Notes: generated from the sequence alone by a model not told the origin. DNA of 64,000 bases from Candidatus Geothermarchaeum rappei (GCA_002011085.2 MTMB02000001.1:415820-479819), one strand, 5' to 3'; numbered from the stretch's first letter, positions 18,562 to 27,126 are shown. Program-made: numbers and translations.

Positions 18562-19596
18562 ATGAATAAGCTAATGGGTTCTAAGGATCTGAAGGTTGCC
18601 AGTTTCTGGAGAAGGGAGGACGCTCTAGTCCACTGTTTTTTATGTGCTAGGCACTGTAAGATACCTGAGGGCCAAATAGGGTTCTGTGGAGTTAGGAAGG
18701 TTGTTAATGGCACGTTATACTCCCTAAATTATGGACGGCTTATTGCAATGGCTATGGACCCCATTGAAAAAAAGCCGCTTAATCATTTTAAACCTGGATC
18801 TGATGTATTATCAATAGCAACGGTTGGATGTAACTTCGCATGCCAGTACTGTCAAAATTGGGATATTAGTCAGAGGAAAAAGGTAACGGGATCATATGTT
18901 CCTCCCGAGGATGTTATTGAGACTGCAGTGAGTTACGGTGCGTTGGGCCTCTCATATACTTATAATGAGCCGACGATATTCGCTGAATACGCCATTGATG
19001 TTATGCGGCTTGCCCATGAAAAAGGTCTTTTTAATACATGGGTCACCAATGGATACATGACCGTAGAGGCCATGGATGAAATCGGTAAATACTTGGATGC
19101 GGCTACCGTGGATTTCAAGGGTCATGGCAACAGAGATTTCTATAGGAAGTATATCTATGTCCCAGACCCGTCTCCAATATACAATTCCTTGTTAGCTATG
19201 AAGGAGAAAGGGGTCTTTATAGAGATAACTGATCTCGTTGTTCCTGTGAAAGAGGGTTCATCGACTAAAGACCTTAGGAGACTAGTTAAATGGATCATAG
19301 AGAACCTTGGTCCAGAGACACCTTTACATTTACTTCGCTTCCATCCTCACTATCAGCTACTGGATGTGCCTCCAACTCCCATAGAGGTTTTGGAAGAGGC
19401 TGCTAAGGTTGCCATGGAGGAGGGCATGGAATATGTATACGTTGGGAATGTATGGGGCCATAGACTTGAGGACACATACTGCCCCAAGTGTAAATATAAG
19501 GTCTTGGATAGAGAAGGATTCTATATCCGGAAGATGGACATAACTGATGATGGTAGATGTCCTAAATGCGGATATAAGCTTAACTTCATCCTATAG
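18562..19596 (+). CDS. amrS: AmmeMemoRadiSam-system radical SAM enzyme
   Basis: Radical SAM protein of the AmrS family. CFLCARHCKIPEGQIGFCGVR forms an N-terminal Cys-rich segment (residues 22-42). The SAM cluster motif is CNFACQYC, followed by the family marks YTYNEPTIFAEYA and VDFKGHG. A C-terminal zinc ribbon (CPKC...CPKC) closes the protein. Length 344 aa fits. The family is widespread in archaea, often with AMMECR1 and Memo genes; neither is next to it here. Its reaction is not established. Confidence 0.85.
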   Translation: MNKLMGSKDLKVASFWRREDALVHCFLCARHCKIPEGQIGFCGVRKVVNGTLYSLNYGRLIAMAMDPIEKKPLNHFKPGSDVLSIATVGCNFACQYCQNWDISQRKKVTGSYVPPEDVIETAVSYGALGLSYTYNEPTIFAEYAIDVMRLAHEKGLFNTWVTNGYMTVEAMDEIGKYLDAATVDFKGHGNRDFYRKYIYVPDPSPIYNSLLAMKEKGVFIEITDLVVPVKEGSSTKDLRRLVKWIIENLGPETPLHLLRFHPHYQLLDVPPTPIEVLEEAAKVAMEEGMEYVYVGNVWGHRLEDTYCPKCKYKVLDREGFYIRKMDITDDGRCPKCGYKLNFIL

Positions 19597-19655
19597 CTGG
19601 GGATTGACGCCAAGTCCAAACATCTAGTATATATACCTACTATGCACACATCTGG

Positions 19656-19674
19656 ATTGTATAGACTTTACAAT
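19656..19674. repeat. Inverted repeat between amrS and the nickel importer
   Basis: ATTGTA and TACAAT face each other across a 7-nt spacer. It lies 60 bp after the amrS stop and 84 bp before the cbiM start. It could be an operator half-site pair or a weak terminator hairpin; the stem is A/T-rich, which argues against a strong terminator in a hyperthermophile. Confidence 0.3.
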
Positions 19675-19720
19675 ATGGTTGTAAAAACGATTTCTACACA
19701 ATATATTCGAAAGTAGATGT

Positions 19721-19753
19721 TTTTGGTGTTACCATTTTAAATTTTGGTGTTAC
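19721..19753 (+). promoter_or_regulatory. Tandem direct repeat TTTTGGTGTTAC before the nickel importer
   Basis: TTTTGGTGTTAC occurs twice, at 19721-19732 and 19742-19753, a 21-bp period equal to two helical turns. The second copy ends four bases before the cbiM ATG, so a bound protein would cover the start region. A NikR gene lies at 28924-29328 in the same window, which makes a metal-responsive operator a reasonable guess. NikR sites are normally inverted, not direct, repeats. Confidence 0.45.
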
Positions 19754-19757
19754 AATA

Positions 19758-20396
19758 ATGCACATTCCAGACGGGTTTCTGGATCCATGGATGGTTCTAA
19801 CCACGTTCTTAGTCGTCGGTGGATACACTATTATCTCATATAGGCGGATGGGAAGGCTGTCGATGGATAGAGTCTCCCTCTTATCATCATTCTCTGCTGG
19901 GATATTCGTGGCGCAGATGCTTAATTGGCCGTTGCCAGGGGGTACAAGCCTTCATTTAGTAGGTGGTGGATTAGCTGGGATATTATTAGGCCCCTATCTA
20001 GGGTTCTTCGCAATGTCCCTCGTCATCATTATACAATGTATAGTGTTTCATGATGGTGGGATCACCGCGTTGGGAGCAAATATACTGAATATGGCTATAT
20101 TGGGGGTGGTGACGGGGTATCTGGCGTATAAAATAGCTATATCAATTCTAGGTAAGAATAACAAAGGAAGGTTTATAGGCGGTTTTCTGGCTGGATGGCT
20201 AGGTATTGTAGTCGCTGGGTTGGCATGTGGTATAGAAATAGGCCTCTCGACATACTTTGGATTTAATCTTGATGTTACTATCCCAATAATGGTGTCTTGG
20301 CATGCAATCTTGGGGGTGATTGAAGGCCTCATTACTGCATTTATCGTCGAGTATATCCATACACGGAACCCTGGTATATCTTATCTGGAGGTGTAG
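19758..20396 (+). CDS. cbiM: CbiM/NikM-type substrate-binding membrane component of Ni/Co ECF importer
   Basis: Membrane S-component that binds Ni2+ or Co2+. It begins with MHIPDGFLDP; the N-terminal Met-His-Ile-Pro-Asp motif, with His2, coordinates the metal in this family. The protein has 212 aa and six or seven hydrophobic segments. It heads a four-gene operon: it is followed by a CbiN/NikN-like protein (3 nt gap), CbiQ (overlap) and CbiO (adjacent). Nickel is favoured over cobalt because the window also holds NikR and a [NiFe] hydrogenase, but sequence alone cannot settle the metal. Confidence 0.88.
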   Translation: MHIPDGFLDPWMVLTTFLVVGGYTIISYRRMGRLSMDRVSLLSSFSAGIFVAQMLNWPLPGGTSLHLVGGGLAGILLGPYLGFFAMSLVIIIQCIVFHDGGITALGANILNMAILGVVTGYLAYKIAISILGKNNKGRFIGGFLAGWLGIVVAGLACGIEIGLSTYFGFNLDVTIPIMVSWHAILGVIEGLITAFIVEYIHTRNPGISYLEV

Positions 20397-20399
20397 AAG

Positions 20400-20720
20400 A
20401 TGAGGGGACTAGATAAGCGGTATATGATTCTACTAGTGATACTAATATTGATTAGTCCTCTCTTCGGAGTCTATTTATCAGATTTAGTAGGTTATCATGA
20501 GCCTCTTGATCTAGCTGCTGAGCACATCGGTCTTCCTGATTTGAATGAGGAGCTTAACTGGACGCCCCTCTACGACTATGGTTTCCCCGCCTTGCATCCA
20601 GTGCTTGGATATATTGTCTCAGGCTTTATTGGAGTTGCCTTAATACTAGGGATTGGGATGCTTCTTACGAGGATTGTTAGTAAATCCGAGTGTGTTCTAG
20701 AGAATGAGGCTAAGGAGTAA
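20400..20720 (+). CDS. CbiN/NikN-like (PDGLE-type) accessory membrane protein
   Basis: A 106-aa protein with two hydrophobic segments (about 8-26 and 72-92) and an extracytoplasmic loop carrying GYHEPLDLAAEHIGL, the counterpart of the PDGLE motif of NikN/CbiN proteins. These small proteins help load the S-component with metal. Position three bases after cbiM and overlapping cbiQ supports the role. Sequence similarity is weak outside the loop. Confidence 0.72.
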   Translation: MRGLDKRYMILLVILILISPLFGVYLSDLVGYHEPLDLAAEHIGLPDLNEELNWTPLYDYGFPALHPVLGYIVSGFIGVALILGIGMLLTRIVSKSECVLENEAKE

Positions 20721-21504
20721 CTTATTCGATTATCTACTTCATTCCCTAGGAGAGATTTTCAGTCTATTATTTAGCGAACCTTCTAGATCAGTAAATATCC
20801 ATCCTGCTACTCTATTGATGATACTAGTCCTCCTATCCATATCTTCTTCGTTAACAGGCTCTCAACCCCTACTCACATTCTTTGCAGTGGTGTTAGCCAT
20901 GTTATCCATCTACCTAAGGATATCTATCTATAAGCTGGTCAAGATGATGCTCCTAATAGTTGTGATAACTATCTTAATATATTTGCCAATGACAGTCTAT
21001 CAAATTATAATCAAAAATCTCTCTCTAAATGAGACAGTCACCATCTTGATATATGGCAAGGGGTCCCTTGGATTGTTGATTATGAGGAGCTCTATAGCCG
21101 GTGGTTTCCTCATTTTAATACCATTATCCCTCGGGGCCCAAGGGATAGTTGCTGGGCTTAAATCAGCCGGGGTTAGTAGGGAGTCGATTCTCTTAATTAT
21201 GCTGACAATAAGGTCTATCCCGTCTATGATAAGGGAGGGAGTAAGACTTTTAGTTGGTAGGCGCTCCAGAATATTGGTTGAGGATAAAGGGATGTTATCA
21301 CTCTGGAGACTCTTCTCTACAGTAGCTGGTGAGCTTCTCATTAGGAGTATATATCGGGGGGAGCGGCTTAGACATACACTTGAATGTAGGATATGGATGG
21401 ATTCACCATTTTACAGCAACCCTATTTCAACAAGGGATATGATGATCATCCTCATGATGTTAGGGCTCATAATAATAACTATGGTGTTTATGGAGGGTCT
21501 TTAG
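20704..21504 (+). CDS. cbiQ: CbiQ/NikQ transmembrane energy-coupling (EcfT) protein
   Basis: The EcfT-type coupling protein that links the S-component to the ATPase. Hydrophobic helices occur at about 38-70, 80-98, 130-150 and the C-terminal end. The cytosolic ATPase-contacting region includes RSIPSMIREGVRLLVGRR and a following RGERLRHTLECR, similar to the Ala-Arg-Gly motif region of the family, though the exact motif is diverged. It overlaps the previous gene by 17 nt and abuts cbiO, indicating coupled translation. Confidence 0.82.
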   Translation: MRLRSNLFDYLLHSLGEIFSLLFSEPSRSVNIHPATLLMILVLLSISSSLTGSQPLLTFFAVVLAMLSIYLRISIYKLVKMMLLIVVITILIYLPMTVYQIIIKNLSLNETVTILIYGKGSLGLLIMRSSIAGGFLILIPLSLGAQGIVAGLKSAGVSRESILLIMLTIRSIPSMIREGVRLLVGRRSRILVEDKGMLSLWRLFSTVAGELLIRSIYRGERLRHTLECRIWMDSPFYSNPISTRDMMIILMMLGLIIITMVFMEGL

Positions 21505-22317
21505 ATGGATTGTGGCACACCTCTCTACATTTGTAGAGATGTATCATATACCTATCCAGATGGTTCCGCCGCTCTGGATAACGTGTCTCTAGAGATATGT
21601 CGAGGCACCTCCACAGCTATAATAGGTGTTAATGGTTCTGGTAAGTCTACTCTACTACTAATACTATCTGGATTGCTTAACCCTAGTAAGGGAAGCATCT
21701 TGTATAAGGGTGTGCCTCTAGATAAATATAGGGGTTTACGGCGGGAAGTAGGCATCGTGTTTCAGAATCCAGAGGATCAGTTTATAACATCTACTGTCTA
21801 TGAAGAAATTATATTTGGGCCGAGGCAGCTAGGCCTAGAAGATGATGAGTTAGAGTCTATTGTTGAGGAGGTATCAAATCAATTCATGGTTAAAGATCTT
21901 CTCGGGAAATCACCTTTTAGATTGAGTGGAGGGGAGAAGAGAAGGGTAGCCATTGCATCAATCGCATCATATGATCCAGAGATTTTTATCTTGGATGAGC
22001 CTTTCCAAGATCTTTCACTAAATTATAAGATCATGCTGATAAAATACTTGGTGAACAAAGCACGTGAGGGTCATACAATCATCTACTCATGTAATGATAC
22101 TGATATTCCAATATTCTTCGTAGATTATATAGGAATCCTCTATAGAGGGAAGTTAATTGCATATGGAGAAGCCGGTGATATAATTAGAGACATGGATCTA
22201 CTTAGGAGTGCGGAGCTAGATACTTCTATTCTCAAGACATTCTACCGGTTGCTGGATAATGAGGATGTTAATATCCCATTTAGTATCGACATTCTAGATA
22301 AGATACTGGATTTGTAG
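21505..22317 (+). CDS. cbiO: CbiO/NikO ATPase of the Ni/Co ECF importer
   Basis: ABC ATPase driving the importer. Walker A is GVNGSGKST near residue 45, the Q-loop is in VFQNPEDQF, the signature is LSGGEKRRVAIA, and Walker B is IFILDEPFQDL. The usual switch His is replaced: YSCNDTDI stands where family members show a THD-type motif, an oddity that could reduce hydrolysis or be compensated. The gene abuts cbiQ without a gap. A 69-bp AT-rich gap follows before the AlaX gene. Confidence 0.85.
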   Translation: MDCGTPLYICRDVSYTYPDGSAALDNVSLEICRGTSTAIIGVNGSGKSTLLLILSGLLNPSKGSILYKGVPLDKYRGLRREVGIVFQNPEDQFITSTVYEEIIFGPRQLGLEDDELESIVEEVSNQFMVKDLLGKSPFRLSGGEKRRVAIASIASYDPEIFILDEPFQDLSLNYKIMLIKYLVNKAREGHTIIYSCNDTDIPIFFVDYIGILYRGKLIAYGEAGDIIRDMDLLRSAELDTSILKTFYRLLDNEDVNIPFSIDILDKILDL

Positions 22318-22395
22318 TATAATCTAATGTTTAATGAGAAATAATTTTTATCTGTTTGAGGGACATTAATTTATTCTTATCTAGAGGTGGTGTAT

Positions 22396-23109
22396 TTGAA
22401 GACTGAGCTCCTCTATTTAACAGATTCCTATGTCAAGGAGACCGAGGCTAGTGTGCTCGAAGTGTTGGAGCAGGGTGTGATTTTTGACAAGACGGTTTTC
22501 TATCCCGGTGGAGGCGGGCAGGTACATGATACTGGATGGGTTGTGAAGCACGGTGTAGAATATAGTGTTCCCAGGGTATTTAAGAGCGAGGGTGAGGTGC
22601 TTCATGTGGTTGAAGGTTTGGAGTTGGAGCCGGGTGACTCCGTCGTTCTACGTATTGACTGGGATAGGAGATATCGGGTTATGAAGATGCATACAAGTCT
22701 ACATATCATAGGAGCAATTATGTATACGGACTATGGAGTCCTAATAACGGGGTCTAACATATTCCCTGACAGGGCGAGGATCGATTTTCCTATGGAAGAG
22801 ATGAATAAGGAGGTGGCGATGGCAATAGTTTCTAAAGCGGATTCAATAGCTAAGGAGGGGCATGAGGTTAAAGTATATTTTCTCCCTGCTGATGAGGCAA
22901 TTAAGAAGCGTGACCTATTTAGGGTGGCGGATTTCAGTAAGTATGAGAAGTATCTCAAGGGTGATGTAAGGATAGTCGAGATAGTTGGTATTGATGTAGA
23001 GTTGGATGGGGGGACTCATGTAAAGAATACTGGTGAGATTGGTGAAATTAAGTTTCTGAAATATGAGAGTAAGGGACGGAGAAATAGAAGGATATACATA
23101 ACTGTATAG
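22396..23109 (+). CDS. AlaX-type alanyl-tRNA editing protein
   Basis: Free-standing editing domain that hydrolyses Ser- or Gly-tRNA(Ala). A leading beta domain (GGGGQVHDTGWV) precedes the SAD domain, so it is the medium AlaX-M type of about 237 aa. The first zinc motif, MHTSLHI (HxxxH), is intact. The second reads LDGGTHVKNTGEIG, where the Cys of the common CGGTH is Asp. The start is taken as TTG at 22396, about six bases after GAGGTGGT and giving the usual N-terminus; GTG at 22387 is the alternative. It converges with the Mrp gene. Confidence 0.82.
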   Translation: MKTELLYLTDSYVKETEASVLEVLEQGVIFDKTVFYPGGGGQVHDTGWVVKHGVEYSVPRVFKSEGEVLHVVEGLELEPGDSVVLRIDWDRRYRVMKMHTSLHIIGAIMYTDYGVLITGSNIFPDRARIDFPMEEMNKEVAMAIVSKADSIAKEGHEVKVYFLPADEAIKKRDLFRVADFSKYEKYLKGDVRIVEIVGIDVELDGGTHVKNTGEIGEIKFLKYESKGRRNRRIYITV

Positions 23110-23112
23110 CCC

Positions 23113-24000
23113 CTATCCATCTAACTCTTTTAACACCTCTAGAAGCTTCTCAATAACTTTATTAAATTCTATTGTAAAAGGACTCTCTAGGTTTTTAATA
23201 AGGAATATTTCCCCCCTATCAGCTGATCCAGCTATATTTGGGTCAATAGGTATTCTGCCCAGAAGTGGAATTGAGTATTTATCTGAAAGCATCTGCCCTC
23301 CATCGCCTGGAAACACCTTATAGACCTTATTCTCAACTGGGCATAGGAATCCACTCATATTTTCCACTATTCCCAAGATCCTCACACCCGATTTCCTAGC
23401 GAAGTCAATTGATTTAGCGACGGATATCGCCGAGACTTCTGTTGGCTGTGTCACCGCAATCAACCCGGTTAGACTCGGTAGAGTCTGAACAAGGTTAATA
23501 GCCTCATCTCCTGTACCTGGAGGTAAGTCGATTAGCAAGAAGTCAAGGTATCCAAATAATGTTGAGGCGAGTATCTCCTCCAGGAAACTCTTTTTAAGCG
23601 GGCCTCTCCAAATAACCGCTGTAGTTGGATCAGGAAGGAAATAATATATGCTCATAACCTTGATTCCCAATGGCCCCTCCACGGGAATAAACTTCTTGTC
23701 TTCAGTGACTAAGACTCTCTCATCTTCAAGGCCAAGTATCTTTGGGATGCTTGGACCGTGAAAATCACTATCTATAACTCCTACTTTATACCCTTTATTG
23801 GCAAGAGCCACGGCTAAATTAGCCGTTACAGTAGACTTTCCAACTCCACCTTTTCCACTGATCACCCCAATTTTATACTTTATGTTCTTCATAGACTCCT
23901 CTATCAGCCTCTGCTTTGTCTTCATCGTTATCAAGGCTTGTAGTTTCTTCTTAGCTTCTTCCTTGGAGACCCCCGGTTTCACAGCCAATTTAAACACCAT
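23113..24000 (-). CDS. Mrp/NBP35-family Fe-S carrier ATPase
   Basis: P-loop ATPase of the Mrp/ApbC/NBP35 type, which binds and transfers [4Fe-4S] clusters. The deviant Walker A motif is SGKGGVGKST (about 49-58); DSDFHGPSIPKILG and LIDLPPGTGDE are further family motifs. A short helical leader (1-45) takes the place of the N-terminal DUF59 domain seen in some Mrps; a separate DUF59 protein is encoded at 6135-6458. The usual C-terminal CxxC is not obvious; a single Cys occurs in ENMSGFLCP. A second Mrp-like gene at 33613-34401 is assigned to hydrogenase maturation. Confidence 0.87.
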   Translation of the reverse strand: MVFKLAVKPGVSKEEAKKKLQALITMKTKQRLIEESMKNIKYKIGVISGKGGVGKSTVTANLAVALANKGYKVGVIDSDFHGPSIPKILGLEDERVLVTEDKKFIPVEGPLGIKVMSIYYFLPDPTTAVIWRGPLKKSFLEEILASTLFGYLDFLLIDLPPGTGDEAINLVQTLPSLTGLIAVTQPTEVSAISVAKSIDFARKSGVRILGIVENMSGFLCPVENKVYKVFPGDGGQMLSDKYSIPLLGRIPIDPNIAGSADRGEIFLIKNLESPFTIEFNKVIEKLLEVLKELDG

Positions 24001-24156
24001 CTATAATATGACAACACAATAACACCTAATTATATATCCATCTACATATGATTAAATAACATAGTTATAATGCTTAGAATATATTGTAAACCATGTTTGT
24101 CTTCCAAAGATCATATAGAGTAAAACCTTTAACCCTCTAGGAACCAAATTATAATA

Positions 24157-24408
24157 ATGGGTATGAGTATCGGAGTGTCAAGCTCAGACATTGGCTTTAT
24201 GCTTGTGGTATCAGGATTCATATTGGTATTTATAGGTATGGTGATGCTCTCTCGAGGCAGAGGTAAGGGAGGCGGAATATTATTAATCGGCCCTATACCA
24301 ATTATATGGGGAAGTGACAGGGAGAGCTTGAAATGGATTGCGCTTATATTCGCTTTACTAATCTTCATTTACATAGTCTTCTCACTCTTCTGGCTTTATC
24401 GGCCTTAG
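24157..24408 (+). CDS. DUF131 (TIGR00304-type) small membrane protein
   Basis: An 83-aa protein with two membrane segments separated by a short loop, KGGGILLIGPIPIIWGS, which is the mark of the archaeal DUF131 family. Function unknown. A second copy of the same loop occurs in the next gene, which follows after 10 nt, so the two form an operon of related membrane proteins. Confidence 0.75.
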   Translation: MGMSIGVSSSDIGFMLVVSGFILVFIGMVMLSRGRGKGGGILLIGPIPIIWGSDRESLKWIALIFALLIFIYIVFSLFWLYRP

Positions 24409-24418
24409 GTGGTCTAAG

Positions 24419-24838
24419 ATGAGTGACAGGGCCCGGGAAATCCCCTTGTGTGACCTCTGTGGAACTAGGGAAGCAGAGTATGTATGTAAGGGCTGTGGAA
24501 GACTTGTATGTAGAGTTGATTTTGACTACTCTACGGGTCTATGTAGGTCTTGTAGTGAAGATTTTAAGCCTCTTGTGCAGGTTGAAGGTGACATTTTTAG
24601 GGATATGATCTTGCCCACAATATTTATATTCCTAGGTTTTATACTGATATTCATTGGTTTTATATTATTATCCACGCCATATTTGGGTGCGATTCCGGGT
24701 AATGGAGGGGATTTTATCGTGGTTATTGGTCCTCTACCCATTCTATTGACTGGGCAGATCGGGTTATTGGCGGCAGTAATATACCTTGTTTTCATGATTA
24801 TAGTAATCTACTTACTTTTTAAATGGTTCTTGAAATAA
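24419..24838 (+). CDS. B-box-like zinc finger fused to DUF131-type membrane domain
   Basis: A 139-aa protein. Residues 10-42 form a Cys-rich finger (CDLC, CKGC, then C and CRSC), resembling B-box or AN1-like zinc fingers. From about 62 on there are two membrane helices with the loop GGDFIVVIGPLPILLTGQ, the same DUF131 signature as the preceding gene. The fusion places a finger on the cytosolic or external face of a small membrane protein. Its last 31 bases overlap the convergent citrate synthase-like gene. Function unknown. Confidence 0.65.
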   Translation: MSDRAREIPLCDLCGTREAEYVCKGCGRLVCRVDFDYSTGLCRSCSEDFKPLVQVEGDIFRDMILPTIFIFLGFILIFIGFILLSTPYLGAIPGNGGDFIVVIGPLPILLTGQIGLLAAVIYLVFMIIVIYLLFKWFLK

Positions 24839-25713
24839 TCACTTAGCCTTCTACCTATAGGGCCCTTATACACTAGCTTATCAGGGACATCCCTGTAGCT
24901 ACTTGATTCAAGGATATAGGCTAGCATTCCGAATAACCCTGGTATCGATAGAATATCCGGCATATTACTAAGGATTCCATATTGCTCAAACAACAAGGGT
25001 GTATACAAGTCTATATTCAGATATTTGCCGCGTTCTCTCTTGATATTTCTCTCCATACTTTTTATTAAATTATATTTTTCTAGAAACGGTTTATCCCTTA
25101 ACTCACTGTGCACAACTTCCCTGATTATATTCAGTATATGTTGATTATAGTCCCTACAGTATTTTTTAATGAATGAGTCTTTGACCTCATTACCAGTCAT
25201 GAGATCCAATATGATTTCTTTATAGATAGTGGCTACCTTCTCAATATCCTTTTTTAGCCCGATACGATAATTGTTTAAGACATCAATGTAATTAACCCCC
25301 AATAACACATCCTTCAAAACCTTCAAGGTATCTTCATAGCCACGAGTATCTAAATATAAAATTAATATCTTCTCAAGGCCCCTTAGGACTTCAACTCTGC
25401 TGAATACTGATGAGATGAATAGCCCATAAACATCTGGTGATAGATGATTCTCCAATATACTATTAATTACTTCTCTAATCACCACATTGGCTCTATCTCC
25501 ATGGGTATTTGACGTCATATATCCCAGTATCTCAGAATGCGTGTGATATTCCCCTGATATTAGAAAATATGCTGTTTCTAAGAATGAGAAGTTATTGTTT
25601 ATAAAATCCTCTATGGGAAATCCCCTGTAATATATTCTTCCAAGCCATGGATGATGATAACTAATCTCTGTATCTACAATATATTTATCTCCCTTGGTCA
25701 TGGCGTCATACAA
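24808..25713 (-). CDS. Degenerate citrate synthase homologue
   Basis: A 301-aa protein whose ends match citrate synthase. Residues 11-58 (VDTEISYHHPWLGRIYYRG, IEDF, FSFLETAYFLISGEYHT) follow the N-terminal pattern, and GKYLNIDLYTPLLFEQYGI (about 231-249) mirrors the NVDFYSG region with the catalytic Asp, ending in VYKGPIGRR. The middle is about 75 residues shorter than normal. I cannot find the two catalytic His motifs (ADHE-like and GPLHGGANE-like) or the GFGHRVY motif. It is probably not an active citrate synthase. It lies 51 bp after pgk on the same strand. It could bind CoA or regulate a partner; the role is unknown. Confidence 0.7.
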   Translation of the reverse strand: MYDAMTKGDKYIVDTEISYHHPWLGRIYYRGFPIEDFINNNFSFLETAYFLISGEYHTHSEILGYMTSNTHGDRANVVIREVINSILENHLSPDVYGLFISSVFSRVEVLRGLEKILILYLDTRGYEDTLKVLKDVLLGVNYIDVLNNYRIGLKKDIEKVATIYKEIILDLMTGNEVKDSFIKKYCRDYNQHILNIIREVVHSELRDKPFLEKYNLIKSMERNIKRERGKYLNIDLYTPLLFEQYGILSNMPDILSIPGLFGMLAYILESSSYRDVPDKLVYKGPIGRRLSDYFKNHLKSK

Positions 25714-25764
25714 AATGGATTCCCCCTTGGACTATAATATAAATAAATCCCTTTTCCTGAGGGT

Positions 25765-27120
25765 CTATTTCTGCATCTCTAGTATCCTGTCGATGCTGGG
25801 ATATGCCTCGCCAGCCATTCCATGTAGGAAGGATCCGCCGCTGACGCAGAGAATTCCCCCTGTACTCATTATAATCCTATCAAGTCCATACATTGCTATT
25901 TCAGCAGTTGTATCTCCACCTAGGAATATTAGTCCATTTCCAGCTATCATTTTTGTAAACCTGACGCCATTATCAAATCCTCTCTCAAAGACTCCAAGCG
26001 GGCCCGCTCTAATTCTAATCTCCTTTCCCTCCACTTCCTTGGCGTACCACTCGACTGTCTCTGGCCCGATGTCGAATATCACTCCCTCAGTCTTATTTAT
26101 CTCTTTTAACGATACCTCCTTCTTCTCACCATTTTCAACAACTATAAAGTCTTTTGGATACCTTACATTGAATTTCTTTAGAAGGAGTTTTGCGGCTTCA
26201 AAATCCTTGTCCTTAAATTTCCTTCTCAAGAATCTATTGTTTACTTCATTTAAGTCATGCCCATCTGCATATGCAAGTAGTTGTCCAGGTAATCCACCGG
26301 TGTATCCATCTGCCCACTCAAGTATCTTAACAAGATAGTTTATCTTAGCTAGTTTGGAGCCTCCCATTATAAGCGCTACATCCCCACCCTTATTCTCTAG
26401 AACCTCATTTAAGGTCTTCAGCTCCAGAACCGACCTAACTCCTACATATGTAGGGGCTACATATGGTAATGCCATTAGACTTGTATGAGCCCTGTGCCAT
26501 ACTGGTATCGCATCGTTAACGGCTGTCTTTATCAACCCTCTAAAGAACCTGATAAATTTACTTGTCTCTGGGTTAAATTCCGTCTCTTCATCCATCATAC
26601 GGATATTATCAAGTAATATTATTCTTCCCCTATCTAGATCCTTAATCTTCTTCTTTGTTTCTTCGGTAAAAATCTCGTCAAAAGGTATGAACTCTATGTC
26701 AATATAAGACGGTAATAATTTCCTAAGGATTATCCAATGTTGTTTTAGACTTATAAAATCTTTCTGTCCCTTTCTTCCTTGGTGTGCTACAGCCACTATT
26801 CCCGCGTACTCAGAGACTAGTGTTAGGACATCCGCATATACATTTAGTCTATAACTATCTTCTACGATGCGTCCATTAACCACTGGTATATTAATATCTA
26901 TTCGCATAAGTGTCGGTGTATCCATCTGCCGAGATAAATTGATTAACCAGAAATCTCTGGTCTCGTTATAATAATCCTTCAACCGCCATCCCCCCGCCTT
27001 AAATAGCCTCATGAGAGGGTAAGATACTAAATATAATTTATCATGTAACGTCATTAATAAAGTATCCTTAAAAATCTCATCAAATTTTCTCCTATTTTTA
27101 TAAAGACTTTTAAACACCAA
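25765..27120 (-). CDS. pgk: Phosphoglycerate kinase
   Basis: Interconverts 1,3-bisphosphoglycerate plus ADP and 3-phosphoglycerate plus ATP. Recognisable motifs are MRIDINIPV, VAHQGRKG, LLDNIRM, VNDAIPVWHRAH, GGSKLAKI and the nucleotide-site segment FLGGDTTAE followed by STGGILCVSGG. The family's final STGGGA is altered here. Length is 451 aa against about 410 for most archaeal Pgk; the excess is a 70-residue N-terminal extension before the first strand. Starts at 27120 or the internal ATG at 27054 are possible. It lies six bases after the zincin stop and before the citrate synthase-like gene, forming a three-gene unit. Confidence 0.9.
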   Translation of the reverse strand: MVFKSLYKNRRKFDEIFKDTLLMTLHDKLYLVSYPLMRLFKAGGWRLKDYYNETRDFWLINLSRQMDTPTLMRIDINIPVVNGRIVEDSYRLNVYADVLTLVSEYAGIVAVAHQGRKGQKDFISLKQHWIILRKLLPSYIDIEFIPFDEIFTEETKKKIKDLDRGRIILLDNIRMMDEETEFNPETSKFIRFFRGLIKTAVNDAIPVWHRAHTSLMALPYVAPTYVGVRSVLELKTLNEVLENKGGDVALIMGGSKLAKINYLVKILEWADGYTGGLPGQLLAYADGHDLNEVNNRFLRRKFKDKDFEAAKLLLKKFNVRYPKDFIVVENGEKKEVSLKEINKTEGVIFDIGPETVEWYAKEVEGKEIRIRAGPLGVFERGFDNGVRFTKMIAGNGLIFLGGDTTAEIAMYGLDRIIMSTGGILCVSGGSFLHGMAGEAYPSIDRILEMQK

Positions 27121-27126
27121 AAATTC

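Noticed and set aside
25694-26338. 214-codon open frame opposite pgk
   Set aside because: Overlaps conserved Pgk motifs on the other strand and shows no domain.
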